A stretch of 53,417 bases of DNA. It comes from a virus. The stretch is taken from positions 1 through 53,417 of the IMG/VR virus record IMGVR_UViG_3300015194_000001. One strand, given 5' to 3'. The notes beneath the pieces were generated by a model. It was not told the DNA's origin. It made no database searches and saw only the letters and a list, made by a program, of their open reading frames with translations. How positions within the stretch are numbered: the first letter of the stretch is position 1; the number at the start of each line of letters is the position of its first letter. Positions 1-6,598 of the stretch are shown here, piece after piece. A program made the position numbers and the translations under genes.

Positions 1-1
1 G

Positions 2-1417
2 GCGTTTGCGTTGATGATCGCGGCGCTCTACAAGGCCGAGAAGACCGACAACGAGCAGCACGCCTACGCATGGTTCAACAGCGAGCTTGCCAAGCGCTTC
101 AAGGGAGAGCCGGACAACCCGATCGGATCGCCGAAGAAGATGGCTGTGCTGATGTACGAGATCATGAAGTTGCCGGTCAGGGTGCGCAATAAGGCCACCG
201 ACAAGATGCGCAACGTCGGGGTTTTTGAGGGCAACCCGAAGACCGATGCGCTTGCTATTTCCTACGGTGTACTGGACTCGACGGCTGAGCAAAAAATTGT
301 TCTCGAAGCACTCAAGCTGATGCAGATGGTGCGGACACGTCGCTCGCTCTACTACAGCAAATGGGTCCACTACCCGCACTGGAAGGACGGGCTTGTGAGG
401 CCGCAGCACAACCAATGTGCGACCAACACACGACGTGCGTCAGAGTCCAAGCCAAATAAGCAAGCTCTCAGCAAGCACGCCAAGGTCGAGGGCTATGCAC
501 CGCGCGTACGCGAAATGATCGTCCCGCACAAACGTGGCGCGGTGGTGGTATCGCTTGACTTTGACTCGCAGGAGCTTCGAGTCATCACAGACTACAGCCG
601 CGATCCCAACATGACGGCCTGCTATGTGGGCGACAGTCCGAAGGACATGCACGCTCTGACGGGTCTTGGGATCTTCAACTACAAGGCGAAGAAACGGGGC
701 GTCGAACCGATCGACTACGACACATTCATCGCGATCAAGGAACGTGCTGACAAAGCCGACCCGTTGTATCAGTACGTCAAAGACGACCGGGCAAAAGGGA
801 AGACAACTAACTTCGCGACGGAATATGGTGCAATGGCCCCAAAAGTAGCGCAAACTCTGCTCGTGAGCGAAGAGGACGCGCAGGCGTTTATTGATGCTCG
901 CGAGAGCGCCTTCGCAGTTGCGAAGGCATGGAAAGAGCGTGTGGTGCAGGAGGCTAAAGACGTCGGTTTCGTTCGATCAATGATGGGTGGTGTACGGCAT
1001 CTGCGTCCGATGCTCATGAGCGGTGACGCTTGGATCTCGAGCAAGGCAGAGCGGCAGGCGGTGAACTTCAAGGTGCAGAGCAGCTCGGCTGAGATGACGA
1101 AGTGTGCCGAGGGCAAAACGTTTAAAGACGGCCTGCTCTTCGACTTCGACGCAGCTTGCTACGGGCCTGTGCATGACGAACTCGTTTTTTCAGTTCTCAT
1201 TGAGGATCTCTACGAGTTCTTGCCGCGAGTGCATGCTTGCATGACCGCTCCGTTTGCGGGTATGTGGGTGCCAGTGGAGTCGTCGATCTCATTCGGCCCG
1301 TCGTTCGGACAACAGATCGAAATTGGCCTCAAGCCCACACGTCAAGCAATTGACCAAGGGCTCGCAGAGATGCGAGAAAAGTATGGGAAAGAAAACGGGA
1401 CCGCGGCCACCACTTGA
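2..1417 (+). CDS. Family A (Pol I-like) DNA polymerase, 5' end cut by the window
   Basis: Replicative phage DNA polymerase, polymerase domain only within the window. The frame is open to the first bases, so the start and any 3'-5' exonuclease domain lie upstream. Family A motifs appear in order: a T-x-T-x-RR-x-S-x-x-PN-like segment near 420-455, motif A as LDFDSQELR near 553-580 (catalytic Asp), motif B (finger helix) as RAKGKTTNFATEYGA near 787-831, and motif C as HDE near 1173-1181 (second catalytic Asp). About 470 residues are present. The gene overlaps the following HNH gene, which starts inside its last 35 bases. The family assignment is firm; the length of the whole protein is unknown. 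Confidence 0.93.
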   Translation, partial: AFALMIAALYKAEKTDNEQHAYAWFNSELAKRFKGEPDNPIGSPKKMAVLMYEIMKLPVRVRNKATDKMRNVGVFEGNPKTDALAISYGVLDSTAEQKIVLEALKLMQMVRTRRSLYYSKWVHYPHWKDGLVRPQHNQCATNTRRASESKPNKQALSKHAKVEGYAPRVREMIVPHKRGAVVVSLDFDSQELRVITDYSRDPNMTACYVGDSPKDMHALTGLGIFNYKAKKRGVEPIDYDTFIAIKERADKADPLYQYVKDDRAKGKTTNFATEYGAMAPKVAQTLLVSEEDAQAFIDARESAFAVAKAWKERVVQEAKDVGFVRSMMGGVRHLRPMLMSGDAWISSKAERQAVNFKVQSSSAEMTKCAEGKTFKDGLLFDFDAACYGPVHDELVFSVLIEDLYEFLPRVHACMTAPFAGMWVPVESSISFGPSFGQQIEIGLKPTRQAIDQGLAEMREKYGKENGTAATT

Positions 1418-2024
1418 AAAGGGCCAGCGGTGGGATCGGCTTGTCTACACGGGGGAACCGCTGCGGGTACAAGGCATTGCTTATCAGGTGCCTGTCAAGT
1501 GCGACTGCGGCGAGACGCGTTGGATGTTTCTCGCCAACCTGAAGAGAGGGATCAGCCGGTCCTGCGGCTGTTTACGAAAAGAGATGACCATCGAGAGGAA
1601 CACAACGCACGGGCTGAGCAACTCCAGGGTCGACAGTATTTGGTCTTCAATGTGGACGCGATGCACAAACCCAAAAGCAAATAGCTACAAAGACTACGGC
1701 GCCAAAGGCATCGTGCCTTGTGAGAAATGGCGCACTCTTGAAGGTTTTATCGAAGACATGGGGATGCCACCTGACGGGCTAACACTGGAGCGCAAAGACG
1801 GAAATCTCGGCTATAACAAAGACAATTGCGAGTGGGCTGACTACACCACGCAGGCACGCAATCGGTCTAACGCGCTCTGGTTTGATTGGGAAGGAAAATC
1901 TGTGCACCTGAAAGATCTGTGCGTTCAGTATTCGCTGGACTATCACGCTGTGTATTGGCGTCTCTTTGTCGGCAAGTGGTCGCTTGAAGACGCACTGCTA
2001 ACTCCTTCGCAAAAATTCCAATGA
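1383..2024 (+). CDS. HNH endonuclease with N-terminal Zn-binding Cys cluster
   Basis: Predicted 213-residue free-standing HNH endonuclease of the type often found as a homing-like element in phages. The start at 1383 is chosen because it follows a GAGAAAAG ribosome-binding stretch and gives a short overlap with the polymerase gene; the frame is open further upstream inside the polymerase. An N-terminal cysteine cluster (CDCG near residue 40, then SCGC about 20 residues later) probably binds zinc. The core has the usual family landmarks: an IWSSMWTRC segment, NSYKDYGAKGI, EKW, LTLERKDGNLGY and NCEWADYTTQARNR, where the family's HNH residues lie. It sits directly behind the polymerase gene, a common target neighbourhood for such nucleases. 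Confidence 0.82.
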   Translation: MGKKTGPRPPLEKGQRWDRLVYTGEPLRVQGIAYQVPVKCDCGETRWMFLANLKRGISRSCGCLRKEMTIERNTTHGLSNSRVDSIWSSMWTRCTNPKANSYKDYGAKGIVPCEKWRTLEGFIEDMGMPPDGLTLERKDGNLGYNKDNCEWADYTTQARNRSNALWFDWEGKSVHLKDLCVQYSLDYHAVYWRLFVGKWSLEDALLTPSQKFQ

Positions 2025-2629
2025 CCCACTACGCCACCCTCGACGTCGACATCAATGCTGACGACACCACGATCAAGCTAGCCTTCAGAAAGCTCGCGCA
2101 GAAGTGGCACCCCGACAGGAACAAGGCGCCCGATGCCGAAGCTCGCTTCAAGGCCATCAACGACGCGGCTGAGATCCTGCTGCACCCTGAGCGCCGGCGA
2201 CAGTACAACGAGACAGGCGAGAGCAACCTGCCCAAGCCGCGCGAGATCGAGGTGCGCAACAGGGCGATGGCCTGCATTCAGAAAGCGCTCAGCGGTGGCG
2301 ACGACATCCGCGTAGGTGCGCTGTCAGTCGCGCAGCAAGAGCTGAACCAGCTGACGGTCAAGAAGCAGCAGTGCCGTGCTGGCGTCGATATGCTGCGAAA
2401 GAAACGAGAGAGGGTCAAAGCCAAAGACGAGAATGGCTTGAACCTCTTTCACATGGTGATCGATCAGGCGATCACCAATCAAGAGCAAATGCTCGAGCAA
2501 CTTCATGCCGAAGATGATCTTTGGACAGAGGTGCTCGCGCTGTTGCAGGACTACGAGAGCGTTGCGTCGATGATGACGTCGCTGCCGCGGTTCCATTTCG
2601 GTACTTCAACTGCAACTTCAGGATACTGA
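2021..2629 (+). CDS. J-domain (DnaJ-like) protein
   Basis: A 202-residue protein whose first 70 residues are a J domain: YATLDVDINADD, helix II AFRKLAQKWHPDRN with the essential HPD at residues 30-32, and a helix III ending in RRRQYNETGE. J domains stimulate the ATPase of Hsp70 (DnaK). The remaining 130 residues are charged and helical with heptad-like stretches, probably a coiled coil, and lack the G/F and Zn-finger regions of host DnaJ. It overlaps the preceding stop by ATGA, so it is translationally coupled. Its likely role is to recruit host DnaK to phage replication or assembly; this is inference from domain and context. Confidence 0.85.
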   Translation: MTHYATLDVDINADDTTIKLAFRKLAQKWHPDRNKAPDAEARFKAINDAAEILLHPERRRQYNETGESNLPKPREIEVRNRAMACIQKALSGGDDIRVGALSVAQQELNQLTVKKQQCRAGVDMLRKKRERVKAKDENGLNLFHMVIDQAITNQEQMLEQLHAEDDLWTEVLALLQDYESVASMMTSLPRFHFGTSTATSGY

Positions 2630-2630
2630 C

Positions 2631-2948
2631 ATGAGCAAACATGAGACCCCCATCTTCATCACCATCACCGGCGCTAAGGGCGCAGGCAAGACGAGCGTCG
2701 CCAACATCGTCGGAGCGCGCTTGCGTGATCTCGGCATGATGGTCAAGGTTGCCGACGACAACGGCGCGACGATCCTCGACGAAGCAGTTCTCGACGGCAA
2801 CATCGTCCTGGAGCCGAACTCGCCGATCTTCATCACCACGAGCGATCGCGCCATCACCGAGACGCCATGGGCTGCTCCGGTCGGCGTGTATATCAGCTGC
2901 GTGGTCGGAGCAGCCGTCTTGGATTGGTGTTTAGCTTCTTGGTTCTGA
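2631..2948 (+). CDS. Small P-loop NTPase-like protein
   Basis: A 105-residue protein with a clear Walker A motif, GAKGAGKTS, at residues 14-22, preceded by a hydrophobic beta strand (IFITIT). It resembles the N-terminal half of a nucleotide or nucleoside kinase, but at this length it lacks a full lid and nucleotide-binding region. The last 25 residues are hydrophobic (VYISCVVGAAVLDWCLASWF). It lies between the J-domain gene and thyX, so a role in nucleotide metabolism or regulation is possible. It may be a degraded kinase or a distinct small P-loop family; the sequence does not decide. Confidence 0.7.
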   Translation: MSKHETPIFITITGAKGAGKTSVANIVGARLRDLGMMVKVADDNGATILDEAVLDGNIVLEPNSPIFITTSDRAITETPWAAPVGVYISCVVGAAVLDWCLASWF

Positions 2949-3003
2949 CGCTTTGGCCCTATGTGGCTTGAAAGTTCAGGCACGACAACGCAAAGGATTT
3001 CTG

Positions 3004-3870
3004 ATGGATCACACAATTAACGTCCTCGATCACGGCCTTGTGCGGCTGGTCAGCTATACGCAGCCAGCCGTACAAGAAGTCGAAGTGCAGCATCTCGAGC
3101 AGCGCCTTGCTGACGGCACCGTCGTCAAGCCTGCAGGCACGTCGATGATGGCTGCCGACTACTCCGACTGGACCGGCGACTTGGAGATCGTGCGCAACGC
3201 CCGCGTCTCCTACGACGCAGCCTGGCGCGCTGGAGAGGACGACGACAAGGACGCCAAGCTCGTCAACTATCTGCTGAAGAACAGGCACACGTCGCCCTTC
3301 GAGGCGATGAGCTTCACTTTCGAGGTGAAGGCGCCGATCTTCGTGCTGCGGCAGTGGCACCGGCACCGCACTTGGAGCTACAACGAGGTGTCGGCGCGCT
3401 ACGCCGAGCTGCCCGAAGAGTTCTATGTGCCGGAGCTAGACCAGATCACGACGCAGTCGACGAGCAACAAGCAAATGCGAACGACGGAGCAACATCCGTA
3501 TGCGGCAGGCTGGCAAGAGAATTTCCGCACAGCTTGCGAAGACGCCTTTCGTTGCTACAAGCAAGCCCTTGCTGATGGCGTACCAAGAGAGCTCGCTCGA
3601 TCGGTGCTGCCGGTGGCGACGTACAGCCACATGTTCGCGTCGGTCGACTTGCACAACCTGTTCCACTTCTGCGCGCTGCGCATGCACTCCCATGCCCAGT
3701 ACGAGATCCGCGTCTACGCCGAGGCGATGCTCAAGCTGATCGAGCCGATCTGCCCGGTGGCGGTGAAGGCTTTCAGGGCGCATGTGCTGAAGGTGGATGC
3801 GCCCGCACCTGTCGACACCACGCCTCGCATCGTGGTCGGCGTCGGCGGCAACACGCGCAGGCACTTCTGA
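3004..3870 (+). CDS. thyX: Flavin-dependent thymidylate synthase ThyX
   Basis: A 288-residue enzyme that converts dUMP to dTMP using FAD, NADPH and methylenetetrahydrofolate, supplying dTTP for phage replication. The ThyX signature RHRxxSxxxxSxR is present exactly at residues 120-132 (RHRTWSYNEVSAR), and the upstream RHTSPFE segment at 94-100 is also conserved. C-terminal conserved segments (LPVATYSHMFASVDLHNLFHF near residue 200) are intact. The ATG at 3004 is preferred over the in-frame start 51 bases upstream because AAAGGA lies just before it. The next gene starts within its stop codon (TGATG). Confidence 0.96.
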   Translation: MDHTINVLDHGLVRLVSYTQPAVQEVEVQHLEQRLADGTVVKPAGTSMMAADYSDWTGDLEIVRNARVSYDAAWRAGEDDDKDAKLVNYLLKNRHTSPFEAMSFTFEVKAPIFVLRQWHRHRTWSYNEVSARYAELPEEFYVPELDQITTQSTSNKQMRTTEQHPYAAGWQENFRTACEDAFRCYKQALADGVPRELARSVLPVATYSHMFASVDLHNLFHFCALRMHSHAQYEIRVYAEAMLKLIEPICPVAVKAFRAHVLKVDAPAPVDTTPRIVVGVGGNTRRHF

Positions 3871-4097
3871 TGGAAGACACGATGGCTGCGCTCATCTTGT
3901 GGCTGATCATCGTCTGCGGTGGCGGCTTCATGGTGCTGTTCACGCTCTTCATGCTGCTGGCCGTGACGCTCTATGCGATTGCAGCCTGCAAGTGGCCGGA
4001 AGCAGCAGACAGTATGACGCCCCTGCACATCATCAATCGGCTGCTCGATGAATCAAAAATACCCCACGCTGTGGGCTCGGATCCTAGCGAACACTGA
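3870..4097 (+). CDS. Small inner-membrane protein
   Basis: A 75-residue protein with a long hydrophobic N-terminal half (residues 6-43; ALILWLIIVCGGGFMVLF then TLFMLLAVTLYAIAA), enough for one or two membrane helices, and a polar C-terminal tail of about 30 residues. It starts in the stop codon of thyX, and its 3' end overlaps the next HNH gene by 50 bases. No family is recognised. Translational coupling to thyX argues that it is a real gene. Confidence 0.65.
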   Translation: MEDTMAALILWLIIVCGGGFMVLFTLFMLLAVTLYAIAACKWPEAADSMTPLHIINRLLDESKIPHAVGSDPSEH

Positions 4098-4437
4098 GCT
4101 CGATCCTGACGGCTGCTGGATCTGGAAAGGCCAGCGGTCGTCAACAGGCGGCCGCTACCCGCAGATCAGCATGCGTGTGGAGGGCAAGCACAAGACGCTG
4201 CGCGCGCACAGGTTGGTCGCCGAGATCATCCTGCGCCGACCGTTACACCCTGTCGACGAGACCATCGAACACACTTGCTACAAGACAGGTTGTATCTCGC
4301 CTAACTGCACGGGTATGATGACAAACTCGGCGAATGCGTCAGCAGCTCGACACAAGGGCGAGTACCTCCCCGGTACGCTGACGATGCTGAACAACGAGGG
4401 GCGCTACTGGCACCCCGAAGAACCGATCCCTTTTTAG
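4048..4437 (+). CDS. HNH endonuclease (HNH_3-like)
   Basis: A 129-residue protein with the pattern of small phage HNH nucleases: GCWIWKG near the N-terminus, a GRYPQI strand, AHRLVAE with the first His, then IEHTCYKTGCISPNC with paired Cys/His, and a NAS/A-rich helix. The start lies within the preceding membrane-protein gene, a 50-base overlap that is unusual for an acquired homing gene and suggests stable integration into the operon. This is the second free-standing HNH gene in 3 kb. Catalytic activity is not shown by the sequence alone. Confidence 0.82.
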   Translation: MNQKYPTLWARILANTELDPDGCWIWKGQRSSTGGRYPQISMRVEGKHKTLRAHRLVAEIILRRPLHPVDETIEHTCYKTGCISPNCTGMMTNSANASAARHKGEYLPGTLTMLNNEGRYWHPEEPIPF

Positions 4438-4446
4438 GAGAAACCA

Positions 4447-4857
4447 ATGAAACTGATTATCGCTACCGTCCTGGCCTTTATCACTGTCAGCGCCAACGCG
4501 CAGGCTGTCGATCCTCACGTCACGCAGGCCAACATCAAGTCGACGATCTGCACGCGCGGCTACACGAAAACCGTGCGGCCTTCAGTGCAATACACCAACA
4601 AGATCAAGCGTCAACTGATGACTGCGCAGCACCTGCCGATGACCACCATCGGGCAGTACGAACTCGACCACATCATCCCGCTTGAAGTCGGCGGCTGTGG
4701 CTCATGCCTGAACAACCTGCGTCTGCAGATCAAAGCCGGCGCAAATGGCGCACTGATCAAAGACGCCAAGGAGAACAATATCCACGCCTCCGTGTGCTCT
4801 GGCGCCACGACGCTGAAGGCGGGGCAGCAATACTTCGTGATCCACTGGGGCAAGTGA
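4447..4857 (+). CDS. Secreted HNH-type nuclease
   Basis: A 136-residue protein with a good Sec signal peptide: MKLIIATVLAFITVSANAQA has a Lys, a hydrophobic core and an ANA or AQA cleavage site at residues 16-20. The mature part carries an HNH-like core, YELDHIIPLEVGG at residues 71-83 followed by NNLRLQ at 89-94, with Asp74-His75 and Asn90 as likely catalytic or metal residues. Cysteines at about 35, 84, 87 and 119 could form disulfides in the periplasm. An AGGAG ribosome-binding site lies 6 bases before the ATG. Export of a phage nuclease is unusual; targets could be DNA in the periplasm or outside. The function is inferred. Confidence 0.8.
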   Translation: MKLIIATVLAFITVSANAQAVDPHVTQANIKSTICTRGYTKTVRPSVQYTNKIKRQLMTAQHLPMTTIGQYELDHIIPLEVGGCGSCLNNLRLQIKAGANGALIKDAKENNIHASVCSGATTLKAGQQYFVIHWGK

Positions 4858-5369
4858 TGGGTGAGTTCACCGACCACCTCGCTAAGAAGGCGAAGGGCAG
4901 CCAAGGCAAGGTCTCGGAGACGCGGGTGCAGGAGTACCTGCAGGCCAAGGGCAACGCCGACAAGACGTTCGACTGGCACCGCGCCTATGACGCACGCAGC
5001 GCCGGCGGCAAGGCGCAGCGCATCTGCGGTGACTTCAGCTGGTACAGGCCTAGCTCACACGGTGTGATCGAAGTAAAGGAGACGCAGTTCGACAATCGTT
5101 TACCTTATTCCAACTACGAGTTGCATCAAGTGGCCAAGGTCGTTGTGCGCAAGCTCGCGGGCGGCCGCTCGATCGTGCTGGTGTACTCGAAGAGCACCGA
5201 GATCTGGCGCTGGTTTCCGATCGAGTTCTTCCAGCACCGCGACACCAGCAAGGGTGTCGGCAGCTGGTACTTTCCCGAAGGGCAGCACACCTATCCCGAC
5301 TGCGACACCATCCTCGATCACTTCTTCAGAGGCTCGATCCCTATCCCGAAAGGATCTCGTCATGCGTGA
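4857..5369 (+). CDS. PD-(D/E)XK nuclease, RecU-like Holliday junction resolvase candidate
   Basis: A 170-residue protein with the restriction-endonuclease-like core: Asp59 in GDFSW, then GVIEVKET with Glu72 and Lys74, matching the D-x(n)-E-x-K pattern. The layout EVKET...RLPY...HQ...FYL-like strand is reminiscent of RecU resolvases, where the same core precedes a helix with HQ. It starts at 4857 within the stop of the secreted nuclease gene (GTGATG) and runs into the SbcD-like gene, which starts before its end. Context with SbcCD-like genes supports a role in recombination or branched-DNA processing during replication. VRR-NUC-type or other PD-(D/E)XK enzymes remain possible. Confidence 0.7.
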   Translation: MGEFTDHLAKKAKGSQGKVSETRVQEYLQAKGNADKTFDWHRAYDARSAGGKAQRICGDFSWYRPSSHGVIEVKETQFDNRLPYSNYELHQVAKVVVRKLAGGRSIVLVYSKSTEIWRWFPIEFFQHRDTSKGVGSWYFPEGQHTYPDCDTILDHFFRGSIPIPKGSRHA

Positions 5370-6417
5370 TCTCGTGATCGTCAATGACCTACACGTAGGT
5401 GTCCTACGCACTGGAGGTACAACCCCTGCCAGTGCACTTCGCCTCCGACAAGACTTGCTGTTTGGTGCGCAACAACTTTTCGAGCTGGCTGACGGCTGTG
5501 ATCTTTTGGTCAACGGTGATCTGTTCGATACATTCACCGTGCCCCTTACGGATATGTTCTCTATGCTGCAAATTGCGAGCGCATGGCTGCACAAGAACTC
5601 AAGTTCAATGCTATTCACAAATTTGGGCAACCACGACCTGGCGAAGAACAGAGAGATCTTCAGCAGCTTCGACTTTTTCACCCGCGCTCTTGCTCTTGAG
5701 TTTCCTGCTCGTGCTGTTGCGATCAGAGGGCTGGCACAGCTACCTGGCCGCAGCTTTTGGGTGCTGAGTCACGTCACCAACCAAGATGAATTCGAACTTG
5801 AACTGAGTCGCGTGCCACCTTGCGAATACCTTGCAGTCCACGCCAACTATGACAATGGTTTCGCTGCGAAGAGCGACCACAGCTTGAATCTCTCGCGGGA
5901 TCAAGCAGCAGCTCTGATGGGTCGGGGCATAGGCAACCTGATCTTCGGCCACGAGCATCAGCACAAACGTGTTCGCTTTGTCCAAGGCGACGTTCTAGTT
6001 GTCGGCAACCAGATGCCATCGAGCGTTGCCGACTGCCTTGGCAATGACCAGAAGTTTGCAGCGAAGATTGTTGACGGCCAACTTCATCTGATCGAGACCT
6101 GGCACGCCGAAGGCAACTTCACGCAGATGGACTGGCGCACCCTTGCCGATGACGGCGCGCAGTTCATTCGGGTCATTGGCGACGCGCAGTCCGACGAAGC
6201 ATCCGCTGTCGTGCAGGCCATCGCCAAGTTTCGTCAGCAGAGCAAGGCGCTGGTCATCACCAACGCCGTGCAGATCGCAGGCTCGTCGACAGCGGAGATG
6301 ACGGTGTCGCTGGAGCAGGTGCAGAACTTCAACGTGATGGAGGAACTCATGAAATTCATGGAGACCGACGAGCAGCGCGCGATGATCGCGAAGCTGATGG
6401 AGAGCAGCGATGTCTGA
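5362..6417 (+). CDS. SbcD/Mre11-like metallophosphoesterase
   Basis: A 351-residue calcineurin-like phosphoesterase, the nuclease partner of the SbcC-like ATPase two genes downstream. Metal-binding motifs are in order: DLH (Asp9, His11), NGDLFD (Asp53), GNHD (Asn90-His91-Asp92), VHANY (His about 160) and GHEHQH (His197, His199). The C-terminal 130 residues are a helical region probably used to bind the ATPase. The ATG at 5362 is chosen because it follows AAAGGA and overlaps the end of the previous gene by only 8 bases. It is similar in role to T4 gp47 or bacterial SbcD. Confidence 0.9.
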   Translation: MRDLVIVNDLHVGVLRTGGTTPASALRLRQDLLFGAQQLFELADGCDLLVNGDLFDTFTVPLTDMFSMLQIASAWLHKNSSSMLFTNLGNHDLAKNREIFSSFDFFTRALALEFPARAVAIRGLAQLPGRSFWVLSHVTNQDEFELELSRVPPCEYLAVHANYDNGFAAKSDHSLNLSRDQAAALMGRGIGNLIFGHEHQHKRVRFVQGDVLVVGNQMPSSVADCLGNDQKFAAKIVDGQLHLIETWHAEGNFTQMDWRTLADDGAQFIRVIGDAQSDEASAVVQAIAKFRQQSKALVITNAVQIAGSSTAEMTVSLEQVQNFNVMEELMKFMETDEQRAMIAKLMESSDV

Positions 6418-6598
6418 CGAAGAAGCGCTGAAGACTCTGGCCGGCAGCGAGTGGTTTGCTTGCGCTCAGGCAGACGGGCAACGACGGCCTGACTGGCATG
6501 CAGGTTTCGGCAAGTCGCTCAAGGTCCGGCTTGATGGGCGCTTCTCTCTCGAAGAACTGCAGGCCTTGATCCACTTCCACCCGAGCACCCATGTTTAA
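6410..6598 (+). CDS. Small protein between the SbcD- and SbcC-like genes
   Basis: A 62-residue polar protein overlapping both neighbours (8 bases with each), so its translation is coupled to the SbcCD-like pair. No family recognised. Features are an acidic N-terminus (MSDEEALKTLAG), a central GRFSLEELQALIHF helix, and two tryptophans. It may be an accessory factor of the nuclease complex, by position only. Confidence 0.6.
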   Translation: MSDEEALKTLAGSEWFACAQADGQRRPDWHAGFGKSLKVRLDGRFSLEELQALIHFHPSTHV

